Origin: Candidatus Nanohaloarchaea archaeon
GTDB lineage: Archaea > Nanohalarchaeota > Nanosalinia > Nanosalinales > Nanosalinaceae
DNA length: 46,137 nucleotides
Direction of reading: 5' to 3'
Assembly (NCBI GenBank): GCA_014297435.1
Contig: JACOQA010000004.1
Location: 94,043 to 140,179, forward strand
This document shows positions 31,094 to 39,056 of the stretch, piece by piece. Each line of letters begins with the position of its first letter. Position 1 is the stretch's first letter. The notes beneath the pieces were generated by a model, which did not search any database, was not told the DNA's origin, and saw only the letters and a program-made list of their open reading frames with translations. The translations under genes and the position numbers were made by a program.

Positions 31094-31168
31094 GGACCGG
31101 TAGCTTAGCCAGGTTATAGCGCCACGCTGATAACGTGGAGATCCCCAGTTCAAATCTGGGCCGGTCCA
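31094..31168 (+). tRNA. tRNA-Ile (anticodon GAT)
   Basis: Cloverleaf with acceptor GGACCGG (31094-31100)/CCGGTCC (31161-31167), discriminator A 31168; anticodon stem CCACG/CGTGG with loop CTGATAA, anticodon GAT at 31129-31131; T-arm CCCAGTTCAAATCTGGG. No intron, no CCA. A 7-bp inverted pair (GAGCAAG 31050-31056, CTTGCTC 31184-31190) flanks it. Confidence 0.97.
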
Positions 31169-31287
31169 CTCTGATTAATTGTCCTTGCTCTTCTTGACCT
31201 GAACTTTGACGTAAAGCTTGGGTTTCTGAGGAAACTTTCAAGACGACCAAGTTGTTATTAAAAAGTTAATACAGATCGGTATTTTTT

Positions 31288-32487
31288 ATGGAAGACTTCC
31301 TGAGTCTGAAAGAGATAGAGGAAAAGAAAAACGAACTAAGGCAGGAAAGAGCCGAACTTGGAAACCCTCATGCACGAGAACTGAAAGACCTAGAGGAACC
31401 TATAGATTACATACTTGAAACCGAGGACAAATTCTTTGATCCACTACATGCGGTAGAGCTATTTGGAGAGGCTATCGACGTATGGAACTTTATAGATGAG
31501 TCATACAAGAAAAGTTACGGAACCGATTTTGAACCTTTAGATCAGATCCTGGACGGTACAACATTCACATGGGAGCAGGAGATGGAGGAGACCGAAGGAC
31601 CTTTAACCCCAATCAATGAACCATCCTCAGATATTTTCGACAAGATGGACAAAGCATTCATGTTCTACGAAATCTCGGATCTTAGTGAAACCCCGGTTCT
31701 AAGCGAAGAGTTTGATGACTGGTTCAGCAGATTATTTGAGAAAGGCAGAAACATAGCGTTGATAGATGGCGCGGTCGACTCCTATAACGGCGGAAAGGAC
31801 TATCAGGATCTTGTGATGGATACAGGAAACTATATGGACTTCCTGTTGGATCAGCAGAGAAAGGATTTAGGCACAACTTTGCCGTTGAACAGGATAAACC
31901 ACGATAGGATGAAATCTATGTTCAGCACCGAACAGGTCGAAAACCCTGAGAAGTACAAGGGCGCTAAAGTAGAGATGCCTAAACCTCATCCCCAGCTGAA
32001 GTATACGATGGCAAGAGAGTTCCTGGAAAGATACGAAGAACAAATAGAGAAAGCCAGAAATGAAAAAGGAGATAATACACAAGAACAAGATATCGTAGAG
32101 GAACAGGTTACCCGCACCGATACAAGAACTGTTGTGGACTGGGAAATGTTCGGATCCGATCCCTCTGATGAGATGAAACAACTCTATGAAGCCGGAGCGA
32201 AGTATCAGGACGAATCCGATCTAGACCTCGATGCGGAGCGTCTAGGAAAGATTGTAGCCGATATGAACGGCGAAGATGTAGAGTACGAGCAAGGCGTGAA
32301 GCTTGGACCTCTAGGCGATGTAAAGAAGGCTGTTGATGAAGTTGATGACCTAGACTTCAAGCTGCCCGTAGGCTCTAAACTTCACGAATTAAGGACCCTT
32401 GCCGAGTCAATAGATCATGCAGAGAATTATCGTACGCGGGAGGAGTTCGAATATACGAAAACTGTGAAGGTTAGGCAGAACGATTGA
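31288..32487 (+). CDS. Hypothetical protein, 399 aa, unknown
   Basis: Large, acidic, mostly helical protein with no recognisable motif. N-terminus is a coiled coil (LSLKEIEEKKNELRQERAEL), a central region includes WNFIDESYKKSYGTDFEPLD, and the C-terminus KLGPLGDVKKAVDEVDDLDF. No membrane segments, no cysteine clusters. An ATTAAAAAG box lies 27 bp before the ATG. Perhaps lineage specific. Confidence 0.6.
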   Translation: MEDFLSLKEIEEKKNELRQERAELGNPHARELKDLEEPIDYILETEDKFFDPLHAVELFGEAIDVWNFIDESYKKSYGTDFEPLDQILDGTTFTWEQEMEETEGPLTPINEPSSDIFDKMDKAFMFYEISDLSETPVLSEEFDDWFSRLFEKGRNIALIDGAVDSYNGGKDYQDLVMDTGNYMDFLLDQQRKDLGTTLPLNRINHDRMKSMFSTEQVENPEKYKGAKVEMPKPHPQLKYTMAREFLERYEEQIEKARNEKGDNTQEQDIVEEQVTRTDTRTVVDWEMFGSDPSDEMKQLYEAGAKYQDESDLDLDAERLGKIVADMNGEDVEYEQGVKLGPLGDVKKAVDEVDDLDFKLPVGSKLHELRTLAESIDHAENYRTREEFEYTKTVKVRQND

Positions 32488-32538
32488 TGCCGGAAATCTT
32501 TCAAACCAGGTTTTTCAATTAATTATATTAAAGAAGAA

Positions 32539-33414
32539 TTATAATTCGAACTCTCCTTTACAAGCGGCTTTCAGCCCGTGAACTACTGCTTCTTCGCCCA
32601 ATGAGTTTTCTTCAACTATAGGCTCCTGATTCATTAAGCCGTCCTCCACCTTTTCGAACGGTTCTTCGACAACTTTCTCAAAATGGTTTTGTGCTACGGC
32701 TCCACCTACCCAGATTACTTCAGGATTGAACAGGTTGATCAGGTTCTCAAAACCTCTGGCGTTGCATTCCTGCATCTTGTCTATAACTTTCTCGGCAGTT
32801 CTATCACCTATCTCCTGTTTTTCGAATATTTCTCTTGAGTCCTTGTAGTTCCTGTTGAATAGTTGTTCAGCCATTAAAGGCATTCTGTCGCCTGCACTAT
32901 AGGCTTCCCAGTGGTCGCAGCCCCCGCAACCGCACTTCACTCCGTCTTTACCTATCTCCATATGTCCAACCTCTCCAAGGTTTCCGCCCCAGCCCTCAAG
33001 GATCTCTCCATCCACTATAACACCTGCGCCTATACCGGAGCTTATGGTGAGGTAGATCATGTCTTCAGCCGAGTTTCTTCCGTAGTAATATTCTCCTGCG
33101 ACTGCTGCTGTCGCATCGTTCATCATTTTTACATCTCCGTAGCCTGAAAGCATTTCTCTGAGGTTGAAGCTTTCTTTCGAAAGGTTTGGTGGGTAGAACT
33201 CCCCTTTCGCTCTGTCGATAGGTCCTGCAGCCGCCACCGCGACGTGTTCGAGATCTTCTAATTCATGGGATGATTCACGAACAACCGCTTCTACTAGTTC
33301 GTCTGTGTTTTCGAAGAAGTAGCGTGTGCTGTATTTTTCGACTGTTTCGAAGTCCTGTTTTCCTGTACCGATTACGGTGTTGGTGGCTCCTATGTCAACG
33401 CAGAGAAACGCCAT
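32539..33414 (-). CDS. ROK family sugar kinase (glucokinase-like)
   Basis: 291-aa ATP-binding kinase of the ASKHA fold. Phosphate-1 motif CVDIGATNTVIG, conserved GPID (AAAGPIDRAKG), and the ROK zinc region KCGCGGCDHWEAYSAG (a shorter form than the usual CxCGx2GC). The MEIG with ISSGIGAG matches sugar-binding. Likely phosphorylates glucose or a related hexose. Leaderless: GAATTTAAG (about 33436-33443) is 26 bp before the ATG. Confidence 0.92.
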   Translation of the reverse strand: MAFLCVDIGATNTVIGTGKQDFETVEKYSTRYFFENTDELVEAVVRESSHELEDLEHVAVAAAGPIDRAKGEFYPPNLSKESFNLREMLSGYGDVKMMNDATAAVAGEYYYGRNSAEDMIYLTISSGIGAGVIVDGEILEGWGGNLGEVGHMEIGKDGVKCGCGGCDHWEAYSAGDRMPLMAEQLFNRNYKDSREIFEKQEIGDRTAEKVIDKMQECNARGFENLINLFNPEVIWVGGAVAQNHFEKVVEEPFEKVEDGLMNQEPIVEENSLGEEAVVHGLKAACKGEFEL

Positions 33415-33500
33415 AGAGGAAGCTTGATTTAACCAGAATTTAAGCTTTCGGAAGAATCACTCTCAACAAACATAAATTAATTTAGTCTTTATTGGCTTTT

Positions 33501-34064
33501 ATGTCCTCTGAGAAATTCTTAGAGTTTCTAGAAGTGTTGAAGAAGGACTATGAGGACAAAAGTTACAGTTGCCAAGTTTTCAATGAGACCTATCCCGGCG
33601 CACTGGAAAGTGTGGACGAAACTGTCGAACCGGAAGGCAAAATAGATCTGCTTTTCGAGGATCGCTATTCTGCTGCCGACAAAATGGTTGGGGCAACAAG
33701 AACGTCTATGATAAGTAGACCTCTCCTGGAAAAACGCCTTGATAGAAAAAGGAAGAAAAACGCTGGAGCCGCCCTCCACGTAGAATCAGTAAAAAATACG
33801 AAAGTAAACACCGAATTGGCTCTAAAACCTGAGGGTGAGCTAAAAACAGTTTATGAACTTTACGAAGGAACACAGGGGAGCTTTGAATGGGGAGATGCAG
33901 AGACAGTTGTTTCCAACCCCTCAAATCTCTACCGGATGAGGGACGAGTATCTGATCCAAGTGAACCAGGAAGTACTTAGAGAAAGAGATGAAGAGAGATG
34001 GGAGCTGTGTAACGACCTAGAGGATACCGTTGATCTATTGAGAGATGTCGAAGTCTATTTATAG
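33501..34064 (+). CDS. Hypothetical protein, 187 aa
   Basis: Unrecognised. The N-terminal part (FLEFLEVLKKDYEDKSYSCQ) and the basic central stretch (LLEKRLDRKRKKNAGAALHV) followed by an acidic C-terminal end. Start at ATG 33501: AAATTAATT about 27 bp upstream; a TTG at 33492 is less well placed. Its end overlaps the convergent glutaredoxin-like gene by 10 bp. Confidence 0.6.
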   Translation: MSSEKFLEFLEVLKKDYEDKSYSCQVFNETYPGALESVDETVEPEGKIDLLFEDRYSAADKMVGATRTSMISRPLLEKRLDRKRKKNAGAALHVESVKNTKVNTELALKPEGELKTVYELYEGTQGSFEWGDAETVVSNPSNLYRMRDEYLIQVNQEVLRERDEERWELCNDLEDTVDLLRDVEVYL

Positions 34065-34303
34065 TGCTCTTCTAGATATTCGACGATGTCGTCGCTTTCC
34101 GGCATTACAACATCTTCGTTAGGATCTACAAGTACAGGGACGTTAGTCTGTCCTGAAACCTCTTCGACCCTAGAACGGTCATCAGGATCGACTGCGCGTG
34201 CGATGAAATCTATCCCAAGATCAGTCATCTTCTGTCTTACTTTTGAGCAAAAAGGACATCCTTCGAACTGGTATACCTCCAGCATTTGATCTGGTTGCGT
34301 CAT
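34055..34303 (-). CDS. Glutaredoxin-like / GST N-terminal domain protein
   Basis: 82 aa, thioredoxin fold with CPFC active site (EGCPFCSKVRQKMTDLG), cis-Pro segment TNVPVLVDPNE and DDIVEYLEEHYK. It could act as a small redox protein using glutathione-like or other thiols; DPANN partners are unknown. GATTTAAGC box is about 27 bp before the ATG. Overlaps the convergent 187-aa gene by 10 bp. Confidence 0.88.
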   Translation of the reverse strand: MTQPDQMLEVYQFEGCPFCSKVRQKMTDLGIDFIARAVDPDDRSRVEEVSGQTNVPVLVDPNEDVVMPESDDIVEYLEEHYK

Positions 34304-34335
34304 AATCCTATTAGTGGTATAGCTGGATTTAAGCC

Positions 34336-34767
34336 TTAATCTAACTGTTCGGTAACCTTCTCCAAGAGTTCAACCTGGTTATCATGAGTTAAAAGTCCTT
34401 CAGTATCTTCTCTGTTCAAGAAGAAACCTGAGTCGTGTTCATCGTGAGGATTACCTTCTACATCAATTATAGCTTTGTCGGCTACTTTTACTAGGAAGCA
34501 CTTATACTCACGTTTGATTTCTTCGCCTTCTCTTTCAAAGCTCCACTCAAGAACTTCATCAGTCCCCTCTATTTCCTTTAGATGTTCTTCTCCAATACCG
34601 GCTTCTTCCTCCATTTCAAGCCTGACTGTTTCCTCGTAATCATCGTTTTCTAGGTGGCCTTTTGGTAGTTCCCAGCCTTCCCAGTTCTTCTTCCTGTTTA
34701 AAACTGCGAAACGCGGGCTTCTGCCGGGTTTGTAAGCTATTATCACTACGCCTTTTTCCGTTTTCAC
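34336..34767 (-). CDS. Nudix hydrolase (diadenosine-tetraphosphatase-like)
   Basis: 143 aa. The Nudix box is LPKGHLENDDYEETVRLEME plus EEAGI, the LPKGHLE form typical of Ap4A hydrolases. Compared with the consensus GX5EX7REUXEEXGU it is one residue short and has Asp for the first Glu and Leu for Arg, so catalytic ability is uncertain. Begins 3 bp after the stop of the upstream small membrane-protein gene, operon. Confidence 0.85.
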   Translation of the reverse strand: MKTEKGVVIIAYKPGRSPRFAVLNRKKNWEGWELPKGHLENDDYEETVRLEMEEEAGIGEEHLKEIEGTDEVLEWSFEREGEEIKREYKCFLVKVADKAIIDVEGNPHDEHDSGFFLNREDTEGLLTHDNQVELLEKVTEQLD

Positions 34768-34770
34768 TTT

Positions 34771-35013
34771 TTACCTGCCTCCATGAAGTTGTTTTCTGTT
34801 CCTGAGGTAGAGTTCTGCTCCCAGTACGAAGAAGATGAATCCGCCTATTATAGCTCCAGCTTGAAGTCTCAACGTATCAACACTCTGGCTGGATGAACCT
34901 GTAATTATTGTGATAAATCCTGTTATAACTCCTAGGAAGCTTAGGAGCATCAGTATTTCGCCGGTTCTTCTTTTCGTGGATCGATCCACTGTAGGTGCTA
35001 ATCCTTCAATCAT
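34771..35013 (-). CDS. Small two-helix membrane protein, 80 aa
   Basis: Two membrane helices (ILMLLSFLGVITGFITIITG and LQAGAIIGGFIFFVLGAEL), basic ends (STKRRTG, RNRKQLHGGR). Function unknown. Lies just upstream of the Nudix gene in the same direction and divergent from the GTPase operon. The promoter is not obvious. Confidence 0.6.
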   Translation of the reverse strand: MIEGLAPTVDRSTKRRTGEILMLLSFLGVITGFITIITGSSSQSVDTLRLQAGAIIGGFIFFVLGAELYLRNRKQLHGGR

Positions 35014-35108
35014 TTTAATGAAGCTTGTGACAGTACGGCAGAAAACCCTGTAAAACAGGAAATAGTTTTTATAGCTGGTGTACGTGTTTAGTATTAATTG
35101 GTGTCAAC

Positions 35109-35735
35109 ATGATAAAGCGTTTGAAGGAGCTGTTCAGCAACCTTTTCAGCGACTCGGAAAAGGACGATATTAGCATAGGGATTTATGGCCCTCCAAACGC
35201 AGGTAAATCAACTTTAGCTAACCAGATCTCTCTCGACTTAACAGGAGAGGACATGACAAGTGTTTCTGAAGTTCCTCACGAAACCAGAGCTGTTGAGAAA
35301 AAGGAAAAAGTTACGATTGAATCGGACGGTCAATCAATCGACATGAACCTGCTTGACATGCCAGGAATCTCAACCAACGTCGACTTCAAAGACTTTACAG
35401 AACACGGTCTTGAAGAGGATGAAGCCAAGGGAAGAGCGAAAGAAGCTACAAAAGGAATTGTGGAAGCAATCAAATACTTGGACGATGTTGACGCATGCCT
35501 CGTAATCTTCGACGCAACAGAAGATCCATATACACAAGTAAACGTTACTATTATCGGAAACCTTGAAGCAAAAGATATTCCGATTCTTGTTCTCGCAAAC
35601 AAAGTTGATCTGGAGGGCGCAGAACCTGAAAGAGTTAGAGATGCTTTCCCACAGCATCCAGTTCTCGAAATTTCTGCCAAAGAAGGCACAAACATCGACA
35701 AACTTTATCAGGAAATAATTGAAAGGTTAGGCTAA
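35109..35735 (+). CDS. Era-like/Ras-superfamily GTPase (ArvA-like)
   Basis: 208-aa small GTPase with G1 GPPNAGKSTL, G3 DMPGI, G4 NKVDL and G5 SAKEG. It heads a compact operon with a DUF2073 protein, a zinc-ribbon protein and a two-helix membrane protein. In haloarchaea the equivalent trio (ArvA, ArvB, ArvC) has been linked to extracellular vesicle formation; I recall this from the literature and cannot check it. GGTGT lies before the ATG and TTTTTATA at 35067-35074 gives a short leader. Confidence 0.85.
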   Translation: MIKRLKELFSNLFSDSEKDDISIGIYGPPNAGKSTLANQISLDLTGEDMTSVSEVPHETRAVEKKEKVTIESDGQSIDMNLLDMPGISTNVDFKDFTEHGLEEDEAKGRAKEATKGIVEAIKYLDDVDACLVIFDATEDPYTQVNVTIIGNLEAKDIPILVLANKVDLEGAEPERVRDAFPQHPVLEISAKEGTNIDKLYQEIIERLG

Positions 35736-36124
35736 TGGGCGATGAAGGAGTCACAATAGAGTTTCTCTCGAAGGACAAGCTGGATAAGAGCTTTGATGAG
35801 AAGCTGGAATTCGTTCTCAACAAAGTGAAGGACGACGCAGTACTTGTCCTCGGAGAATCATGGACTCCTGAAGAGAAACGAGAACTTATACAGGCATCGA
35901 TGGAAGAAGTAGACGAGGACTTTCCCGGAGTAGAGTTCATGGGTCTTGAATCAAGCGACTCACCTTTTGAAAAAGCCAAGAGCATGTTCTACTCCAAATT
36001 TATGAAAGAAGAATATAGGAAAGGAATGACAATTGTTGGAAACGCCCGCGTAATGGAAAAAGTCCAGGAAGAACGCGACTCGGTTTCGTTCCTAGCAAAG
36101 ATCGGCGAAGAGGAGGAAAAATAG
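35735..36124 (+). CDS. DUF2073 protein (ArvB/OapB-like)
   Basis: 129 aa. Pattern AVLVLGESWTPEEKRELIQA, GVEFMGLES, and KGMTIVGNARVMEKVQEE matches the small archaeal DUF2073 family that follows the Era-like GTPase; relatives (OapB) bind RNA in a different context. The ATG overlaps the GTPase stop (TAATG), so the proteins are probably made together. Confidence 0.8.
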   Translation: MGDEGVTIEFLSKDKLDKSFDEKLEFVLNKVKDDAVLVLGESWTPEEKRELIQASMEEVDEDFPGVEFMGLESSDSPFEKAKSMFYSKFMKEEYRKGMTIVGNARVMEKVQEERDSVSFLAKIGEEEEK

Positions 36125-36125
36125 A

Positions 36126-36500
36126 ATGCCTCACCGCTGCATGAACTGCGGAAGAACCTACGAAGAAGATTCTGAAGAACTTATCTCCGGCTGCGAATGT
36201 GGATCCTCTTTGTTTATCTTTGAGAAAGAATCCGAGATAGATGAAGAGGAACGTGAAGAAGTCAAAGAAGACTTAGAGGATTTGAAACAGCAAGGATTCG
36301 AGGACGGGGAAAACATTAAATTCAAGTTCGATCTAGACTCGATTATAGTTGAAGAGGAAGGAGTATACAATATAAATGTTTCGAGATTGCTGGAGGAAGT
36401 CCCTCTAGTAATCCGGAAGACAGAAGGAGTTTACCACGTACACCTGCCTTCTGCATTCAAGCCTGAAACTGCGGACATAAGTCCGGAGGATCTTTCATGA
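36126..36500 (+). CDS. Zinc-ribbon protein (OapC/ArvC-like)
   Basis: 124 aa. The N-terminal zinc ribbon is CMNCGRTYEEDSEELISGCE followed by CGSS (four cysteines), then an acidic linker and a C-terminal beta domain (GVYNINVSRLLEEVPLVIRK and GVYHVHLPSAF). ATG begins 1 bp after the DUF2073 stop. Third gene of the GTPase operon. Confidence 0.82.
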   Translation: MPHRCMNCGRTYEEDSEELISGCECGSSLFIFEKESEIDEEEREEVKEDLEDLKQQGFEDGENIKFKFDLDSIIVEEEGVYNINVSRLLEEVPLVIRKTEGVYHVHLPSAFKPETADISPEDLS

Positions 36501-36754
36501 CAGAAGAACGACCTAAAGATAGATTTGGACTGCCGAAGATGACCACAAACCAGGAAGTAGCAATATCATTCGCCCTGTTCTCACTAGGAACACTACTAAT
36601 TCTCTCGGTACTTTATCCGCTTTCGAACATGATGGAGATAGGTCCTGCATATATGGGCGTTATAATGACTGCAACAGGATACTTCTTCGCGATCGAATCG
36701 ATCAGAGAACTTGAGGAGAAGGATCACTTCCTCTCAAAAAGACTGATGAAGTAG
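36497..36754 (+). CDS. Two-helix membrane protein, 85 aa, in the GTPase operon
   Basis: Hydrophobic segments AISFALFSLGTLLILSVLYP and MEIGPAYMGVIMTATGYFFA with charged ends. Overlaps the ArvC-like stop by 4 bp (ATGA). If the operon works on membranes, this could be the membrane-side partner of the GTPase; this is inference from position only. Confidence 0.65.
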   Translation: MTEERPKDRFGLPKMTTNQEVAISFALFSLGTLLILSVLYPLSNMMEIGPAYMGVIMTATGYFFAIESIRELEEKDHFLSKRLMK

Positions 36755-36797
36755 GAGTAAACCAAAAAATAAAACCTTTCCTTTCTACTATTAACTC

Positions 36798-37073
36798 ATG
36801 GCAACAGAAGAAGTGGATCTTGACTTCGAATTCTCAAATGAAGAACTTGCTAACTTTCTGGACAACTTTGCTGATAAGGTAAGAACCGGAGAAGTCGGTC
36901 TCTCATTCAAGGGAAGAAAGGAAGTACATATCTCGCCTAACCAGGATAACAAACTCGAGATGGAGTTCAAAGAAGGATCAACATACAGAAAACTTGAGCT
37001 AGAAGTCCAGCTCCACGAGAAGATGGAAGCAACAGAGGAAGGAAGAAGAAAGATCGACGTGGAAGTCGTTTAA
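36798..37073 (+). CDS. Amphi-Trp-like domain protein, 91 aa
   Basis: Acidic all-beta/alpha small protein with the order of an amphi-Trp domain: FSNEELANFLDNFADKVRTG, LSFKGRKEVHISP, RKLELEVQLHEK. Function of the family is unknown. The signature tryptophan is not visible, so the assignment is tentative. Independent transcript (43-bp gap from the GTPase operon). Confidence 0.55.
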   Translation: MATEEVDLDFEFSNEELANFLDNFADKVRTGEVGLSFKGRKEVHISPNQDNKLEMEFKEGSTYRKLELEVQLHEKMEATEEGRRKIDVEVV

Positions 37074-37092
37074 TCCAATACCTCTTTTTCTT

Positions 37093-37458
37093 TTACTGTC
37101 CAAAGCTCTCCAGTATCTCAATCATTCTCTGATTCTGCTCAATAATTCTATCAAGCTTATTCTCAACCGAAGACATATCAGCGTTACCGGAAGAACTAGC
37201 AGAATCACTAGATGACGAAGTCAGAGGATTCTCATCCTTACTACGGCTATTCGGACTAGTCTTTGAGCTATTTGAAGGCTGTTTCTGAAGACCATCCTCT
37301 TCAAGAACCTCGATCGGTGTATCGTCACCGTCCTCTTCCTCTTCTTCCGAGGATTCTTCTGCAGCTTCCTTCAAAGTATCGAAAGATGCCTTGTGGTTGC
37401 TGTTTCCTTCACCTCCTTTGTCCTTTACGGAGTCCTTCACGTTATCATAGTAGCTCAT
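37093..37458 (-). CDS. Disordered acidic protein with C-terminal EQNQ helix, 121 aa
   Basis: Low-complexity Ser/Glu/Asp/Asn-rich central region (about residues 25-95) and a C-terminal helix LDRIIEQNQRMIEILESFGQ. The upstream overlapping gene ends in the same kind of helix (IYEQNQKIIRLLEKL). The shared EQNQ-h-I-x-x-L-E motif suggests that both dock on the same partner or form a hetero-coil. Starts inside the 3' end of the upstream gene (14-bp overlap). Confidence 0.6.
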   Translation of the reverse strand: MSYYDNVKDSVKDKGGEGNSNHKASFDTLKEAAEESSEEEEEDGDDTPIEVLEEDGLQKQPSNSSKTSPNSRSKDENPLTSSSSDSASSSGNADMSSVENKLDRIIEQNQRMIEILESFGQ

Positions 37459-37729
37459 TCATACCCTCTCCTACATTAGAAGTATTTGTTTCTTCTTTTT
37501 CCTCTTCGTCGACAAGCTTTTCGAGAAGGCGGATAATCTTCTGGTTCTGCTCATAGATATCTCTATTTGAGACTGAATCCGATCCTTTGGAGCTCTCCAG
37601 TCTTTTCTCGGATTTCTGACTTGATCCAAACTTGGATTCTACCTCGGAGTGTAGCTCGGAGCCCGAGGATTCATCAGGCACATCTATCCTGACCTCTCCT
37701 TTCGCTTCATCTCTATCAAAAAGACCCAT
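37445..37729 (-). CDS. Acidic disordered protein with internal EQNQ helix, 94 aa
   Basis: N-terminal GLFDRDEAKGEVRIDVPDES, Ser-rich linker and the helix NRDIYEQNQKIIRLLEKLVD followed by a short acidic tail. Overlaps the following gene by 14 bp. Divergent with the 160-aa gene; the start codons are 53 bp apart with one AT-rich box at the midpoint. Family unknown. Confidence 0.6.
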   Translation of the reverse strand: MGLFDRDEAKGEVRIDVPDESSGSELHSEVESKFGSSQKSEKRLESSKGSDSVSNRDIYEQNQKIIRLLEKLVDEEEKEETNTSNVGEGMNELL

Positions 37730-37750
37730 ACCTCAAACTTTGTGCGGTCT

Positions 37751-37760
37751 CAAATAAAAG
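37751..37760. promoter_or_regulatory. Candidate shared TATA-like element (37729 -, 37783 +)
   Basis: CAAATAAAAG centred at 37755.5, the midpoint between start codons being 37756. On the minus strand it reads CTTTTATTTG. Same 53-bp geometry as elp3/sppA and nitroreductase/ligase. Confidence 0.5.
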
Positions 37761-37782
37761 GTTTGCCGGTCTTTCCAAACCT

Positions 37783-38265
37783 GTGAAGGCGGAGATCAAA
37801 CCGACGGAGAAGTTAGACATTCTAGAGGACAACCTCCAGAAACGGGTTAAGTCTGTTGAAAGACAGGAAAACAGGCTTCTAGTAGAGGTAGAGAATAAGG
37901 AGAAGCTTGAAAGAATTCCCGGCATTGAAAGATTCGAGGTAGATAACGAGGAGTTTGAAGGCATCGGCGGCAGACCTGTCGATGAAGAAGCATACATTCG
38001 TATCGAGTCAAAAGGGGATGCTGTAAGAGCTTTTCTTGCCACAGTAGATGGATATGATCTAAGGGTTCTCGAAACAGATAGAGAATGGGACCTAAGAAAC
38101 CTGAAAAAATACAACCCCGATATCAAACATCTAAAGTTCAATAAGCCTAAAGAGGTTCTGGGTATCGAGAAGACTGTTACCGATCTTGATTCGAATCTTG
38201 AGAAGGTTGAAATTGATACTGATGAATCAGATATAGAGCCTATTTATAGGCGTTTCTTGACGTAA
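37783..38265 (+). CDS. Hypothetical protein, 160 aa
   Basis: Unrecognised. Begins with a KOW-less helical/strand region (KLDILEDNLQKRVKSVERQE), then IPGIERFEVDNEEFEGIGGR and DGYDLRVLETDREWDLRNLK, suggesting a mixed alpha-beta fold with two similar halves. GTG start 27 bp from the shared AT-rich element. Soluble, acidic. Confidence 0.6.
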   Translation: MKAEIKPTEKLDILEDNLQKRVKSVERQENRLLVEVENKEKLERIPGIERFEVDNEEFEGIGGRPVDEEAYIRIESKGDAVRAFLATVDGYDLRVLETDREWDLRNLKKYNPDIKHLKFNKPKEVLGIEKTVTDLDSNLEKVEIDTDESDIEPIYRRFLT

Positions 38266-38311
38266 TGGAAAGGTTTTAAACCATCTACGGTTTAAGTTTG
38301 GATTGGTAGGC

Positions 38312-38614
38312 ATGAAGGACATCGACTTTGAACGAACGGAATACGTAACAAACAGAGAACTTGAGAACGATGAAGGAGAAGAAACAGGACAGCTACAGAT
38401 GTTTTCTTATGATAACGAGCTTTTCCACTTCAAGATGACGTGTCCTTACTGCCAGCACGAATTCGAGGGCAAACAGGAACTTGGTTCACGACCATGGTGG
38501 ATCGAATGTCCTGAATGCACCAGAAGCACTAACGTTTACAGGATTAAGGACAAGAAGAAGCGGGAGATCAAGGACAGAGGACCTGACGCACCTGACGACG
38601 TAGACGTGACCTAG
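38312..38614 (+). CDS. Small zinc-ribbon protein, 100 aa
   Basis: CPYCQHEFEGKQELG ... ECPECTRST gives a CxxC/CxxC zinc ribbon (Cys about 44/47 and 66/69), with an acidic N-terminus and a DDVD tail. Target unknown; similar ribbons bind RNA or RNA polymerase. ATG 38312 with GGTAGG just upstream; TTTTAAACC (38271-38280) gives a short leader. Next gene starts 2 bp after the stop. Confidence 0.7.
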   Translation: MKDIDFERTEYVTNRELENDEGEETGQLQMFSYDNELFHFKMTCPYCQHEFEGKQELGSRPWWIECPECTRSTNVYRIKDKKKREIKDRGPDAPDDVDVT

Positions 38615-38616
38615 AG

Positions 38617-38922
38617 ATGATAGAACAAGAGGAGAAAGGCGACAAAGTCTTCTGCACTCTTGAATCCGAAGATAAAGAACTTGAAATTGAGATAAGTTCA
38701 GGAATTCAATCTCTTGCTTTTATAGAGTCTGAGGACTTTGACTTTGCCAGAATTTTATCCGGCGAGGATAAGAGGATCCGTTTGAACCAGCTAGGTTTAA
38801 GACTGAAAGGTGAGGCAAATCTCACCAACATAACGGAGGAAGACTTCTCAATAGTTCTCTTTGAAGACGCAGAGATATACGCAGTTGAGCCTTGGACAGA
38901 AGAGCCAGAGCAGATTTTCTAA
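38617..38922 (+). CDS. Acidic hypothetical protein, 101 aa
   Basis: Unrecognised beta-rich acidic protein (KVFCTLESEDKELEIEISSG, DFSIVLFEDAEIYAVEPW). Starts 2 bp after the zinc-ribbon gene and so is probably in its operon. Confidence 0.6.
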   Translation: MIEQEEKGDKVFCTLESEDKELEIEISSGIQSLAFIESEDFDFARILSGEDKRIRLNQLGLRLKGEANLTNITEEDFSIVLFEDAEIYAVEPWTEEPEQIF

Positions 38923-39056
38923 TCCGTTTTCCTACCACTGTCTCTCATCTTAAATAATACTTAGTCTGTTGTCTGTCTAAAAACTCTCGCGTATTCTCAA
39001 AAACGTCTACTGGACACAGGCATGCAGCATATGAATTTGAACTGTCAAAAAACCGG

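Noticed and set aside
37716-38141. Minus-strand frame of about 141 codons over the 160-aa gene
   Set aside because: Antisense shadow with Ser/Leu/Arg-rich composition; the plus-strand gene has the expected acidic composition and promoter spacing.
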